The translations under genes were made by a program, and so were the position numbers. Positions 12,384 through 21,574 of a DNA stretch of 34,126 nt are shown piece by piece (the stretch's first letter is position 1; every line of letters begins with the position of its first letter). This stretch comes from Acidimicrobiaceae bacterium (GTDB lineage: Bacteria; Actinomycetota; Acidimicrobiia; Acidimicrobiales; JAUTXP01): assembly GCA_030837965.1 (NCBI GenBank), contig JAUTXP010000018.1:1-34126 (forward strand). Direction: 5' to 3'. A model generated the notes under the pieces. That model was not told the origin of the DNA. It searched no databases and saw only the letters and a list, made by a program, of their open reading frames with translations.

Positions 12384-13366
12384 AAGCGGCCGGAACGAGC
12401 CCGCAGGCGAACGGCCAATGCCCCTGCCACCGCGGCCAGGGCCGACCCGCCCAGCACGCCCACCTTGGCCGCCGTCGTCGCAGGCCGTGAGCCCGGAAAC
12501 GCCAGGCCCGCGACCAACAAGGCGACGGTGAAGCCCACCCCGGCGATCAGGCCGACGGCGGCCACGTCGCCCAGGCCCAAGTCGGCGGGCAGGCGCCCGA
12601 GCCGCAAGCGCACGGCCAGCGCGGTGGCCCCGGTGATGCCCACGACCTTGCCCACCACCAGCCCGGCGGCCACGCCAATCGTCACGGCCACGATCCGCTC
12701 GTCGCCGCCCACGATCCGCACGCCCGCATTGGCCAAGGCGAAGACGGGCAGCACAACCAGGGCCGACCACGGTCCGAGGGCCCGCTCGACTCGCCCGGCA
12801 TGGCGCACGGGCAGCGCCAGGCCAAGGACCACGGCCAGCAGGGTCGGATGCACGGGCAGCCCGGGGGGCCGGTAGAAGAGGGCGATGACCACGACGGCGC
12901 CGATGTCGTCGACCACGGCCAGCGTCAGCAGAAAGGCGCGCATCGAACGCGTCACCCGCGGCCCGGCCGCGGACAGGACGGCCAGCGCGAAGGCGATGTC
13001 GGTGGCCATCGGCACGCCCCAGCCGCCGGGTTGATGGCGGGCCACGGCCAGGTAGACGAGCGCGGGCACGACCATGCCGCCGAGGGCGGCCAGCGCGGGC
13101 ACGGTTGCATGGGCCCGGTCCCGCAGCGTGCCGATGGTCAGCTCCCGCTTGACCTCGCAGCCCACGGCGAGGAAGAAGACGGACATGAGCCCGTCGTTGA
13201 CCGCGTGGTGACGCCAGCCGTGCCAGGCCGTGTCGTACCCCAGGTGCCATGGCGAATTGGCCCAGACCAGTGCGGCCCCGGTGGCGGCCAACAGCAGCAG
13301 CGAGGCCGCGTTCGCCGGCCATGGGCGAGAGTCGGACTGATGGTGAGAGTGAGGGTGGCGGTCCAT
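12380..13366 (-). CDS. nhaA: NhaA-type Na+/H+ antiporter
   Basis: This 328-residue membrane antiporter is somewhat shorter than the about 390 residues of the Escherichia coli protein. The ion-binding aspartates are all visible: MATDIAFA (D123) and VVDDIGAV (D153, D154). The family motif FFLAVGCEVKRELTIGTL is also present. Ten to twelve hydrophobic segments fit the NhaA fold. The N-terminus is rich in His (MDRHPHSHHQ), and the missing length lies mainly in the loop and C-terminal region. The ATG start is 13366-13364. The gene ends 41 bp before the DtxR-type gene, and its last codons form that gene's -35 box, so the two are probably separate transcription units. Confidence 0.93.
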   Translation of the reverse strand: MDRHPHSHHQSDSRPWPANAASLLLLAATGAALVWANSPWHLGYDTAWHGWRHHAVNDGLMSVFFLAVGCEVKRELTIGTLRDRAHATVPALAALGGMVVPALVYLAVARHQPGGWGVPMATDIAFALAVLSAAGPRVTRSMRAFLLTLAVVDDIGAVVVIALFYRPPGLPVHPTLLAVVLGLALPVRHAGRVERALGPWSALVVLPVFALANAGVRIVGGDERIVAVTIGVAAGLVVGKVVGITGATALAVRLRLGRLPADLGLGDVAAVGLIAGVGFTVALLVAGLAFPGSRPATTAAKVGVLGGSALAAVAGALAVRLRARSGRF

Positions 13367-13419
13367 GGTCGCGTCGGTCCTGACGCCGACCAGGCTTCCC
13401 GGCACACCTGGTGCCGAAG

Positions 13420-15300
13420 CTAGTCCGAGGACGACGCCGCGCCGCCCACGTGGTAGGGCACTGAGGTGACCACCACGCCCTCTCTGTTGAGCAGGGCGGC
13501 TTTGAGGGCCAGCGCGGTCTGGCCGTGCAGCAGGTTGCGGGGGTCGAACAGGCGCCCCAGCACGAACTCGGGGATGACGACGGTGACGGTGTCGTTGTTC
13601 CAGCGCTCGTCCAAGTCCTCCAAGTACCGCTCCACCGGCTCGACCAGCTCGCGGTAGGGCGAGGCCACGATCTCCAACGGGATGTCGAAGCCGAACTCCT
13701 CCCACTGGCGCTCCATCTCCTCGCGGTCCTCGTCCTCGAAGGCCACGTAGACGGCGAACAGGTGGTTGGGCCGCAGGGACTGGGCGTAGCGCACGGCCTT
13801 GATCACGCCCTTGTGCACGCGGCCGACAAGGACCACGACGGTGTGGTTGACGGCCTCAGGCCGGACCTCGGCCGGGGTGATGGCCAGCTCGCGCGCGAGG
13901 TAGTCGTAGTGCCGCCTGATGGAGACGAAGATGGTGATGATCACGGGCACGACCACCAGCGGCACCCACGCGCCCGACTTGAACTTGGTGATGGCCACGA
14001 TGAGCAGGACCACGAAGGTGGCGACCGAGCCCACCGAGTTGATGGCCACGCCGCGCTGCCAGCCGGGCTGTCGGTCCTTGCGATGGTGGATGACCATGCC
14101 CATCTGGCTGAGGGTGAACGACGTGAACACGCCCACCGCGTACAGCGGGATCAGCGCGTTGGTCAGGCCGCCGAAGGCGACCAGCAGTGCCCCCGCGGCC
14201 ACGGCCAAGAAGACGATGCCGTTCGAGAACACCAATCGGTCGCCCCTGTTGGCGAACTGCCGGGGCAGATAGCTGTCCCTGGCGATGATCGACGACAGCC
14301 GGGGGAAGTCGGCGTACGCGGTGTTGGCGGCCAGGGTGAGGATGGCGGCGGTGGCGAACTGGAGCACGACGTACAGCGGGCCCTCGCCGAACACGGCCCG
14401 GCCCATCTGCGAGAAGACCGTCTCCTCCTGACTCGGGTACGGGTGCAAGTGGTGGGCCAGGAGCGACACGCCGAAGAACAGGACCCCGAGGATGGTGCCC
14501 ATCCACACCATGGTGGCCGCCGCGTTCTTGGACTCGGGCTTGCGGAATGCGGGCACGCCGTTGCTGATGGCCTCCACGCCGGTCAGGGCCACCGCACCCG
14601 ACGAGAAGCCCTTGAGGATGAGGAACAGCCCGAGGTTGCCGCCCGCCTGCCTGGCCCCGTCGAACTTGTGCGGGTCGAAGGGCACGTGGCTGAGGTGTCC
14701 GAAGAGCGTGCGGCCCAACCCCACCGAGACCAGCAAGGTGAGGACCACGATGTAGATGTAGGTGGGCACGGCGAAGATGCGGCCCGACTCCTTCACCCCG
14801 CGCAGGTTGGCCACGGTGATGAGCGCGATGAGGACCAAGCCGATGAGCACCCGCTTGTCCCTGTACTGATCGAAGGCGGGGATCGAGATGATGGCGGCCA
14901 CGCCCGCGGAGATGGACACGGCGACGGTGAGGATGTAGTCCACCAACAGGCTCGCGCCCGCCAGCAGTGACGGGTACTTGCTCTTGAAGTTCTCCCGCGT
15001 CACCACGTACGACCCGCCGCCGCTGGGATAGGCGAAGATCGTCTGCCGGTACGACGTCACCACGATCACCAGCAGGATGGAGACGGCGATGGCGATCGGG
15101 ACAAGGACGGAGAGTCCCTTGTCCAGACTCGACGCGCCCAACGCAGTGACGAAGAGGATCTCCTCCGTCGCATAGGCGGTGGACGAGATGGCGTCCGAAG
15201 AGAACACGGCCAAAGCGATGGCCTTGGGGATGCGCTGGTGCTCCTGCTCAGTGGTGGCCAGCGGCCGTCCGACGAGCAGCCGCTTCAGGAACGTGAACAC
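13420..15300 (-). CDS. KimA-like APC-superfamily potassium transporter
   Basis: This protein of about 626 residues has roughly 12 membrane helices followed by a cytosolic C-terminal domain of about 150 residues. The N-terminus (KRLLVGRPL, then ALAVFSSDAISSTAYATEEIL) matches the KimA/YdaO group of K+ importers. The helix 1 and 3 segments (IFAYPSGGGSYVVTRENF) are characteristic. The C-terminal part (VVLVGRVHKGVIKAVRYA, TVVIPEFVLGRLFDPRNLLH) is the UspA-like domain of that group. Transport of K+ is inferred from this resemblance and from the divergent TrkA pair; amino-acid transport is the alternative. I chose the GTG at 15300-15298, which places the family motif at once; a TTG at 15327 adds nine residues. 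I recall the same order, Rv2690c/ceoB/ceoC/Rv2694c, in Mycobacterium tuberculosis. Confidence 0.85.
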   Translation of the reverse strand: MFTFLKRLLVGRPLATTEQEHQRIPKAIALAVFSSDAISSTAYATEEILFVTALGASSLDKGLSVLVPIAIAVSILLVIVVTSYRQTIFAYPSGGGSYVVTRENFKSKYPSLLAGASLLVDYILTVAVSISAGVAAIISIPAFDQYRDKRVLIGLVLIALITVANLRGVKESGRIFAVPTYIYIVVLTLLVSVGLGRTLFGHLSHVPFDPHKFDGARQAGGNLGLFLILKGFSSGAVALTGVEAISNGVPAFRKPESKNAAATMVWMGTILGVLFFGVSLLAHHLHPYPSQEETVFSQMGRAVFGEGPLYVVLQFATAAILTLAANTAYADFPRLSSIIARDSYLPRQFANRGDRLVFSNGIVFLAVAAGALLVAFGGLTNALIPLYAVGVFTSFTLSQMGMVIHHRKDRQPGWQRGVAINSVGSVATFVVLLIVAITKFKSGAWVPLVVVPVIITIFVSIRRHYDYLARELAITPAEVRPEAVNHTVVVLVGRVHKGVIKAVRYAQSLRPNHLFAVYVAFEDEDREEMERQWEEFGFDIPLEIVASPYRELVEPVERYLEDLDERWNNDTVTVVIPEFVLGRLFDPRNLLHGQTALALKAALLNREGVVVTSVPYHVGGAASSSD

Positions 15301-15365
15301 GGCGGCCGACGATAGGCCGACGGTCAACTGGCATTCGAACCTGCGTCCTGTTGGAATGACGACCC

Positions 15366-16034
15366 ATGCACGTGATCGTGGTCGGGTGTGGCCGCGTCGG
15401 ATCGGAACTTGCGGTCAACCTCGAGTCGGCGGGCCACAGCGTCGCCATCATCGACAAGAACCGCAACGCTTTCCGCCGACTGCCTGAGCGCTGGAGCGGT
15501 CGAGCCGTCTTGGGCTTTGGATTCGATCGCGACCACTTGGAGCAGGCCGGTGTTCGGGAGGCCAAGGCGCTGGCCGCGGTGACGAGCGGCGACAACACCA
15601 ACATCCTCACGGCCCGGATCGCCAGGGAGACGTACCAGATCGACAGCGTCGTGGCCCGCATCTACGACCCCCGAAGAGCCGTCATCTATCAGCGCCTCGG
15701 GATTCCCACCGTGGCCACGGTGACGTGGACCACCGACCAGGTGCTGCGCAGGCTGTTCCCCTCGTCCACCACCGTCGACTGGACCGATCCGAGCGGGCGG
15801 CTGTCCCTGGTTGAGCGCATGATCCCCGACGTGTGGGCGGGCCACAAGCTCAAGGGGTTGGGCGAGTCGGGCAAGTACCGCATCTCGGCCGTGACCCGGG
15901 CGGGCGAGGCCAGGTTGGCGGGCCCCGATCTGGTGGGACAGGAGGGCGACGTCCTCCACATCGTGGTGTCCAAGGACGACGTGGCCGAGTTGGACGAGCG
16001 GTTGGCGTCCGGTCCCGAGGGGCGGTCGGCATGA
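15366..16034 (+). CDS. TrkA-family K+ regulatory protein (CeoB-like)
   Basis: This 222-residue cytosolic K+-channel/transporter regulatory subunit has two parts. The N-terminal Rossmann RCK/TrkA-N domain carries the dinucleotide loop VVGCGRVGSELA and the acidic strand end AIIDKN. The TrkA-C domain runs from about residue 135 (GRLSLVERMIPDVWAGHKLKGL). NAD(H), ATP or c-di-AMP could be the ligand; the sequence does not decide. The start ATG is 15366. Its stop overlaps the next gene's ATG (ATGA), so the two subunits are made together, probably as a heteromeric ring. It diverges from the KimA-like gene over 65 bp. Confidence 0.92.
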   Translation: MHVIVVGCGRVGSELAVNLESAGHSVAIIDKNRNAFRRLPERWSGRAVLGFGFDRDHLEQAGVREAKALAAVTSGDNTNILTARIARETYQIDSVVARIYDPRRAVIYQRLGIPTVATVTWTTDQVLRRLFPSSTTVDWTDPSGRLSLVERMIPDVWAGHKLKGLGESGKYRISAVTRAGEARLAGPDLVGQEGDVLHIVVSKDDVAELDERLASGPEGRSA

Positions 16035-16699
16035 AGGTCGTCATCGCAGGCGCAGGCAACGTCGGCACCTACATCGCCCAGGACCTCAAGGAGGCGGGCC
16101 ACGAGGTGCTCGTCATCGAGGAGAGCGCCGACCTGGTGGCCAAGCTGCGGGCCACGTCGAGCATCAACTTCTACGTGGGCGACGCGTGTGAGGTGGACCA
16201 CCTCCAGCAGGCGGGCGTGGCTGATGCGGACGTGATGGTGGCGGCCACGGGCGACGACGAGGACAATCTGGTCGTCTCGCTGTTGGCCAAGCAGGAGTTC
16301 GCCGTCCCCCGCGTCGTGGCGCGGGTCAACCATCCGAAGAACTACTGGCTGTTCAACGAGTCGTGGGGCGTGGACGTGTCCGTGTCCACCCCGCACCTGC
16401 TCACCTCGCTGGTGGAGGAGGCGGTGTCTGTCGGCTCGCTGGTGCGGCTGCTCCAGTTCGGCGGCGAAGGCGGACAGGCCCGGCTGGTGGAGGTCACGCT
16501 GGCCGACGACTCGCCCGCCGCGGACAAGGCCATCTCCGAGTTGGCCGTGCCCCGCGACGCCACCATCGTGGCCGTGGTGCGGTCCAACCACGTCGTGGTC
16601 CCGCGAGGCGACACGGTGTTGCAGGTCGGCGACGAGGTCCTGGCCCTGGTCACGCCCGAGTCCGAGGACCCGGTGAAGGCGATTCTCATCGGCGGCTGA
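16031..16699 (+). CDS. TrkA-family K+ regulatory protein (CeoC-like)
   Basis: This second 222-residue TrkA protein is paralogous to its upstream neighbour. VVIAGAGNVGTYIAQDL is a complete GxGxxG nucleotide loop with the acidic residues EVLVIEES closing the second strand. VAATGDDEDNLVVSLLAK and the HPKNYWLFNESWGVD segment are typical TrkA-N. The TrkA-C domain occupies the last 80 residues or so (VPRDATIVAVVRSNHVVVPRGD). It is coupled by ATGA to the first trkA. Palindrome family A at 16712-16744 ends this unit. With the divergent KimA-like transporter it makes a K+-uptake module. Confidence 0.92.
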   Translation: MKVVIAGAGNVGTYIAQDLKEAGHEVLVIEESADLVAKLRATSSINFYVGDACEVDHLQQAGVADADVMVAATGDDEDNLVVSLLAKQEFAVPRVVARVNHPKNYWLFNESWGVDVSVSTPHLLTSLVEEAVSVGSLVRLLQFGGEGGQARLVEVTLADDSPAADKAISELAVPRDATIVAVVRSNHVVVPRGDTVLQVGDEVLALVTPESEDPVKAILIGG

Positions 16700-16711
16700 C
16701 GCCCCCTCGAA

Positions 16712-16744
16712 ACTTTTCCACAGCACCTGCTGCTGTGGAAAAGT
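16712..16744. repeat. Palindrome family A, copy 2 (bidirectional terminator-like hairpin)
   Basis: Perfect 14-bp arms ACTTTTCCACAGCA / TGCTGTGGAAAAGT flank the loop CCTGC. It lies 12 bp after the second trkA stop and 7 bp after the convergent OB-fold gene stop. Thirteen bases of each arm are identical to the copy at 2341-2371. Confidence 0.87.
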
Positions 16745-16751
16745 CGGGATG

Positions 16752-17117
16752 TCAGGCGCGCAGCTCGTAGCGGGGGTTGTAGATCAGCAGCCGCCCGCCG
16801 GGGCCGTTGGGCGCGCCCCGGCCGGTGACCAGCACGCGCTGGCCAGGTCGCACGCCCGCGATCTTCTTGCGACCGGTCCACATGACGGTGAGCGAGCCAG
16901 TGCCGTCGGCCACCGTGGCCTCCAGCCACGGCGAGCCGTCGGGCCGGGGCACGATGCGCACGTACTTGATCTCGCCCGCCACCGTGACCTCCTCGCGCGG
17001 CTTGGCATCGGCGATGTTGACGGCCTCGTCGATGGCGGCTGCGAATTCGCGCAGGTGCTGCTCGTCCAGCTCGTGGACCGGGGCGGTCAGCCGGTGGAGG
17101 ACCTTCTTGAAGGCCAC
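16752..17117 (-). CDS. OB-fold nucleic-acid-binding protein
   Basis: This 121-residue protein has an OB-fold (RecG wedge/tRNA_anti type) spanning about residues 42-118: EEVTVAGEIKYVRIVPR, then WLEATVADGTGSLTVMWTGRK and GVRPGQRVLVTGRG. The N-terminal 40 residues are helical. The reading is by fold pattern; the ligand and role are unknown. The GTG start is 17117-17115. It is the last gene of a minus-strand run after the BldG-like and anti-sigma genes. In other actinobacteria a similar OB-fold gene lies beside the ceoBC genes, as it does here (16699 against 16752, convergent). No membrane segment or signal peptide is seen. Confidence 0.8.
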   Translation of the reverse strand: MAFKKVLHRLTAPVHELDEQHLREFAAAIDEAVNIADAKPREEVTVAGEIKYVRIVPRPDGSPWLEATVADGTGSLTVMWTGRKKIAGVRPGQRVLVTGRGAPNGPGGRLLIYNPRYELRA

Positions 17118-17139
17118 GGTCGCCCCCTTCGCCCCGGCC

Positions 17140-17631
17140 TCAGGCCTCGTCCAGCCCGGTCAGGTCGATGTGGTCGATGTGGTCGATGTCCACGTCCAAC
17201 TCCAAGGCCGGGTCGCAGTACATGACCATGCGCACGGCCGTGCCCTGGCTCGAAGGCTCGAACGTGACCTCGTCCACCAGCGTGCGGATGAGCGGGATGC
17301 CAAGCCCCCGCTCGAAGTTGAGCCGCTCGGGGTCGGTGACCGGCGGGTGCTCGGGCAGCGTCTCCGGGTCGAACCCCTTGCCCCTGTCCTGGATGCTCAC
17401 CTCGAGCCGGTCCTCGGCCTCCGCGCAGCGGACCAGCACGCGCTCTTCAACGTCACCCTCGTGATGGGCCTCGATGGCGTTGGTGCAGGCCTCGGACACG
17501 GCGAGCTTCAAGTCGTCGATCCGCTCCTCGGGCAACGCCCGTCGACCCGAGGCCAGCGACGAGACGACCAGCCGGGCCAGGCCCACATACTCGGCCCGGG
17601 CCGGTATCTCGAGCTCGATCACCGGATCCAC
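17140..17631 (-). CDS. RsbW-like anti-sigma factor / serine kinase
   Basis: This 163-residue GHKL-family protein fits the RsbW/SpoIIAB group, which binds a sigma factor and phosphorylates the partner anti-anti-sigma protein. The N-box is LKLAVSEACTNAIEAH (E47, N51), the G1 box is QDRGKGFDP (D82, G84, G86), and the G2-like segment is RGLGIPLIRTLVDEV. It lies 19 bp downstream of the BldG-like gene, an order I recall for SCO3549-SCO3548 in Streptomyces. The GTG start is 17631-17629. The C-terminus beyond residue 140 carries an aspartate-rich repeat (DIDHIDHID) encoded by a 9-bp tandem repeat at 17164-17190, outside the ATPase core. Confidence 0.9.
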   Translation of the reverse strand: MDPVIELEIPARAEYVGLARLVVSSLASGRRALPEERIDDLKLAVSEACTNAIEAHHEGDVEERVLVRCAEAEDRLEVSIQDRGKGFDPETLPEHPPVTDPERLNFERGLGIPLIRTLVDEVTFEPSSQGTAVRMVMYCDPALELDVDIDHIDHIDLTGLDEA

Positions 17632-17650
17632 GACGCCGACTCGCTCGCGC

Positions 17651-17986
17651 CTAGCCGGCGACGGCGTCGTCGACGGTGTCGTGGATGGCGAACACCTTGG
17701 TGAGCCCGGTGATCTCGAACACCTTGAGGATGCGGGGCTGGGTGCACACCAGGGTGAGATCGCCGTCGTGGCTGCGAAGCCGCTTCAAGCCCCCGACAAG
17801 GACGCCGAGTCCGGTGGAGTCCAGAAAGTCGACCCCCTCCAGGTTCACGACGATCTTGTACTTGCCTTGGCTCACGAGCTCGACGAGCTTCTCGCGCAGG
17901 CGGGGGGCCGTGTACACGTCGACCTCTCCGCGCACGGCTAGAACCGTCGCCCCGTTCTTCTCCTCTACGTCGAGCCCGAGCTCCAT
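17651..17986 (-). CDS. bldG: BldG-like STAS anti-anti-sigma factor
   Basis: This 111-residue single STAS-domain protein is regulated by phosphorylation. The target serine is in [16 protein letters not shown] at S57, the position known for BldG of Streptomyces. Unphosphorylated protein would bind the anti-sigma factor encoded next to it and release the sigma factor. The start ATG at 17986-17984 follows GGAGGA at about 11 nt. It diverges from the helicase gene, and TAGGTT at about 18028-18033 on the minus strand could be its -10. The phosphatase that resets it may be the SpoIIE fusion at 997-2184, which is an inference from function and not from linkage. Confidence 0.92.
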   Translation of the reverse strand: MELGLDVEEKNGATVLAVRGEVDVYTAPRLREKLVELVSQGKYKIVVNLEGVDFLDSTGLGVLVGGLKRLRSHDGDLTLVCTQPRILKVFEITGLTKVFAIHDTVDDAVAG

Positions 17987-18044
17987 TGAATCGGCTTCCT
18001 CCTGTGGCGCAGACGCGTCGGCTGCAAACCTACCCAACCCACCG

Positions 18045-18050
18045 TAGGGT
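18045..18050 (+). promoter_or_regulatory. Putative -10 box of the helicase gene (leaderless)
   Basis: TAGGGT lies 6 nt (CGGCAC) before the ATG and there is no Shine-Dalgarno sequence, so the transcript probably begins at the start codon. The same TAGxGTCGGCAC string precedes the monooxygenase gene at 31977. Confidence 0.5.
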
Positions 18051-18056
18051 CGGCAC

Positions 18057-20333
18057 ATGGGCACCTTCGAGGACCTTCTCGAAGCGTTGGCGGGGGACGG
18101 CCAACTGGCCCATGTCGAACACCTGCCCGTGCGGCCGGCCCGCTTCGCCGAACTGGCCCGGCCCCTTCCCGACGACCTGGCGCGCATACTGCCCGAGGCC
18201 GGGCTGTGGACCCACCAAGCCGCGGCGATCGACCTGGCGCGCGACGGCCAGTCGGTCGCGGTGGCGACGGGGACGGCATCGGGCAAGTCGCTCTGCTATC
18301 AGGTGCCCATTGCCGAAGCCGCGTTGGAGAAGGGCACGGCCCTGCTGTTGTACCCCACCAAGGCGTTGGCCCAGGACCAGCTTCGAGCGCTCGGCGATCT
18401 GGCAGAGGCGGGCGCGGCGGGCGCGGCAGGCGCGGCAGGACTGGTGCCCGCGGTCTACGACGGCGACACGCCCACCGACATACGGGCCTGGGCCCGGCGC
18501 CACGCCACCGCCGTGCTCACCAACCCGGACATGCTCCACGTCGGCATCCTCCCGAACCACGCCCGCTGGGCCACCTTCCTCATGCGTCTCCGCTACGTCG
18601 TGGTGGACGAGCTGCACATGCTGCGCGGCATCTTCGGGACCCACATCGCCCACGTCCTGCGCAGACTGCGGCGGCTGTGCGCCCACTACGGCTCGTCGCC
18701 TGTGTTCGTGTTCGGCTCGGCCACCATCGGCAGGCCCGCCGATCTGGCCTCCGAGCTGTGCGGCCTGCCGGTGGCCGAGGTGAGTGACGACGGGTCGCCG
18801 CGGGGCGAGCGCGTCTTCGCCGTATGGGAGCCGCCGTTGGTCGACGAGGCGTCGGGCCAACGGGCATCGGCCAACGGCGAGGTGGCCATGCTGCTGGCCG
18901 CGCTGGTGGAGTCGGACCGTCGGGCCATCGCGTTCGCCCGATCCCGCAAGGGCGCGGAGTTGGTGGCCCGCTACACCCGCGACCGGCTGTCGGTCGAGCT
19001 GGCCGACTCGGTGCGGCCGTATCGAGGCGGGTACCTGGCCGCGGAGCGGCGTGAGATCGAGCAACGGCTGTTCTCCGGGGACTTGCGGGGCGTGGCGGCA
19101 ACCAACGCGTTGGAGCTGGGCATCGACGTGGGCTGGCTGGACGCGTGCATCCTCAACGGGTTCCCGGGCACCATCGCCTCGATGTGGCAGCAGGCCGGTC
19201 GAGCGGGACGCACGCAACAGCGTTCGCTGGCCGTGCTCGTGGCGGGCGAGGACGCGTTGGACCAGTGGTTCGTGGCCCATCCCCGCGAGCTGTTCACGCG
19301 CTCGCCCGAGCCCGCGGTGATCAACGTGTCCAACCCGTTCGTGCTGGACCCCCACATTGCCTGCGCGGCCTACGAACGCCCGTTGGGCCCGGCCGACGAG
19401 GAGTTCTGGGGCGACGACCTCGATGAGGCTGTGGCCCGCCTGGTGCGCGACGACCGGCTGGTGGTGCGCAGGGGCAGGGCCGTGCACGCGGGCAGGCCGT
19501 CACCCGCGTCGACGGTGAGCCTTCGCACCGGGTCGAACGACGAGTTCCGGATCGTGGTCGGAGGCGGGGCGGGCGAGTCGATGCGACTGGTCGGCACGGT
19601 CGAGGGGGCCAGAGCGTTCACGTCCGTGCACGAGGGCGCGATCTATCTGCACCAAGGGCAGCACTACCGCGTCGTCCGACTCGACATGGACGACCGGGCC
19701 GCGTGGGTCGAGACGGCCGACCCCGACTACTACACGCAGGCCCGATCGGAGACGGACGTGCGCGTGCTGTCGGCCGAGCAGACGGTGTCGGTGGGCCGGG
19801 CCCGGCTGTCCATCGGCGCGGTGGAGATCACCGAGCAGGTGACCGGGTATCGCAAGAAGGCGTTGGGGACGGGCGAGGTGCTGGGCGACGTGGACCTGGA
19901 CCTGCCGCCCACGGTCCTGACCACGCGAGCGTTTTGGTACACGGTCGACGAGCGGCTGCTGCTGCAGGCGGGCGTGGTCGCCGCGTCCGTCCCCGGGACG
20001 CTGCATGCGGCCGAGCACGCGGGGATCGGGATGCTCCCGCTGTTCACCATCTGCGACCGGTGGGACGTGGGCGGGGTGTCCACCGCCTGGCAGGTCGACA
20101 CCGGCCTGCCGACCATCGTGATCTACGACGGCTACCCGGGCGGGGCGGGCATCGCCGAGCTGGGGTTCGCCGCGGGCCGCAGGCATCTGGAGGCCACCTT
20201 GGAGGCAGTGGCCGCCTGTCCCTGCGAGCGGGGCTGTCCCTCGTGCGTCCAGTCGCCCAAGTGCGGCAACCTCAACGAGCCCCTCGACAAGTCCGGCGCC
20301 ATCGCCTTGTTGCGCGCCGTCCTGTCGGCCTGA
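18057..20333 (+). CDS. DEAD/DEAH helicase with DUF1998 domain (MrfA-type)
   Basis: This 758-residue superfamily 2 helicase fits the MrfA/YprA group, implicated in DNA repair in Bacillus. The Walker A motif is ATGTASGKS (residues 70-78), motif II is DELH (184-187), motif III is GSAT, and motifs V and VI are [13 protein letters not shown] and QQAGRAGR. The DUF1998 region fills the last 250 residues or so and ends with the cysteine signature [16 protein letters not shown] (C721, C723, C727, C730, C736), which is likely to bind metal. Residues 118-128 are an Ala/Gly repeat (9-bp tandem units) inserted between motif I and Ib. It diverges from the BldG-like gene, an arrangement I recall for Streptomyces SCO3550. 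Confidence 0.93.
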   Translation: MGTFEDLLEALAGDGQLAHVEHLPVRPARFAELARPLPDDLARILPEAGLWTHQAAAIDLARDGQSVAVATGTASGKSLCYQVPIAEAALEKGTALLLYPTKALAQDQLRALGDLAEAGAAGAAGAAGLVPAVYDGDTPTDIRAWARRHATAVLTNPDMLHVGILPNHARWATFLMRLRYVVVDELHMLRGIFGTHIAHVLRRLRRLCAHYGSSPVFVFGSATIGRPADLASELCGLPVAEVSDDGSPRGERVFAVWEPPLVDEASGQRASANGEVAMLLAALVESDRRAIAFARSRKGAELVARYTRDRLSVELADSVRPYRGGYLAAERREIEQRLFSGDLRGVAATNALELGIDVGWLDACILNGFPGTIASMWQQAGRAGRTQQRSLAVLVAGEDALDQWFVAHPRELFTRSPEPAVINVSNPFVLDPHIACAAYERPLGPADEEFWGDDLDEAVARLVRDDRLVVRRGRAVHAGRPSPASTVSLRTGSNDEFRIVVGGGAGESMRLVGTVEGARAFTSVHEGAIYLHQGQHYRVVRLDMDDRAAWVETADPDYYTQARSETDVRVLSAEQTVSVGRARLSIGAVEITEQVTGYRKKALGTGEVLGDVDLDLPPTVLTTRAFWYTVDERLLLQAGVVAASVPGTLHAAEHAGIGMLPLFTICDRWDVGGVSTAWQVDTGLPTIVIYDGYPGGAGIAELGFAAGRRHLEATLEAVAACPCERGCPSCVQSPKCGNLNEPLDKSGAIALLRAVLSA

Positions 20334-20349
20334 CCCGCGGCGCGCCCAG

Positions 20350-20384
20350 GCCCCTGTCCACCAAAGGACTCGGTGGACAGGGGC
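20350..20384. terminator. Bidirectional terminator hairpin
   Basis: A perfect 13-bp stem GCCCCTGTCCACC / GGTGGACAGGGGC has a 9-nt loop. It lies between the helicase stop (20333) and the convergent DUF4349 gene stop (20410). No U-tract follows on either strand. Confidence 0.75.
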
Positions 20385-20409
20385 GGGCGGGAGGACGAGC
20401 CGCAGCGGG

Positions 20410-21510
20410 CTACAAGATGGCGGCGCGGGCGCGGACCCGGTTGCGGACGGGCCGGACCACGGCCAGTCCGATCAGGGCCAGCAGGGCCAGCGGCAACGCC
20501 CAGCCCAGCACCACAATGGTCCCAGCCAGCACCGTCTCCGCGCCCCGAACCGAGGTGGACAGGGCGTCGGCCAGCGGGCTCTCCTGCGGCTTGGGCTTGG
20601 GCGCGGGGGTCACGGCCACGCCGGGCTCGGCCAGTTCCAGCCGGATGGTGGCCAGGTTGGCGGCGTCGTCGAGCCTGGCCTTCTCGCCCGACAGTTGCTC
20701 GATCTGCTGGCGCACCTGGGTGAGCTGGTTCTGGACCTCGATGGTCTCGCCGATCGTCCTGGCCTTGGCCATGAGCTGGCGCAGCGCGTCCTCTTGGGCC
20801 TGGAGGCTGCGGATGTGGGCGTCCAGGTCGACGAGCCTGCCGCTCACGTCCTCACCGGTCAGGTGCTCGTCCTTGACCGTGCCCAGCTTCAACAGGTCGG
20901 CGCGCACCGCGTCGAAGGCCGCGGCCGGGACTCGCAGGACGAGCACGCCGAACGACATGCGACCCTTCTGGGTGTTGCTGTCGGACGAGACGACGAAGCC
21001 GCCATGGGCACCGGCCACGCCCGACGCGGTGTCGAAGGCCTGGCGGTAGCCGTCCTTCTTCACCTCCACGCTGATGGTGGCGTCCTTTACGATCTTGGGC
21101 TGCGAGCCCGGCGTGGCCCCGACGGCGGGCAGCGACCCGCCGCCCGCGGGGGCGCCTGCGGTCACGTCGGCCACCTCGTCAGTGGCCGAACCGCCTGCGC
21201 CACCGACCGTGCCCTGGGCCAGCGCCGAGCTGCGGGCCGACTGGGACGCCATCGCCGGAACGTTGGCCGACGATCCCGCTCCCGCGCTGCCGACCTGTCC
21301 GCCCACCGCCGACGGGATGGTCGTCGAGGGCGAGGCCGCGCCGACGTTGGCCATGTCGCTGGTCGCTGCGTCCTTGGACGAGTCTTGGGCCGAGTCCTGG
21401 GCCGACCGTGGGCCATGACCCCCGACGAAGCCGACCACCGCTCCGACGGCAAACAATCCGGCCACCGCCATGGCCAGCACCCGCGTCGTACGTCCCCTGC
21501 CTGGTTGCAT
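20410..21510 (-). CDS. DUF4349 membrane-anchored surface protein
   Basis: This 366-residue predicted envelope protein has a basic N-terminus and a hydrophobic segment at about residues 10-30 (a signal anchor). An Ala/Ser/Gly-rich linker follows to about 120, then a DUF4349 domain (VKDATISVEVKKDGYRQAFD, GRLVDLDAHIRSLQAQEDAL). A coiled-coil at about 225-285 (ETIEVQNQLTQVRQQIEQLS) leads to one C-terminal membrane helix (VVLGWALPLALLALIGLAVV) and a basic tail. The function is unknown; in other bacteria the domain is often tied to envelope stress or pilus-like loci. AGGAGG lies 8 nt before the ATG, a strong site. It follows the fibronectin gene by 64 bp and is probably cotranscribed with the sortase genes. 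Confidence 0.85.
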   Translation of the reverse strand: MQPGRGRTTRVLAMAVAGLFAVGAVVGFVGGHGPRSAQDSAQDSSKDAATSDMANVGAASPSTTIPSAVGGQVGSAGAGSSANVPAMASQSARSSALAQGTVGGAGGSATDEVADVTAGAPAGGGSLPAVGATPGSQPKIVKDATISVEVKKDGYRQAFDTASGVAGAHGGFVVSSDSNTQKGRMSFGVLVLRVPAAAFDAVRADLLKLGTVKDEHLTGEDVSGRLVDLDAHIRSLQAQEDALRQLMAKARTIGETIEVQNQLTQVRQQIEQLSGEKARLDDAANLATIRLELAEPGVAVTPAPKPKPQESPLADALSTSVRGAETVLAGTIVVLGWALPLALLALIGLAVVRPVRNRVRARAAIL

Positions 21511-21574
21511 CGTCCCGCCTCCTGTGCGTTGTGGAGTGTGCGGCTTGGACGACGCCCGCGGCGGGGCCGGTTCC

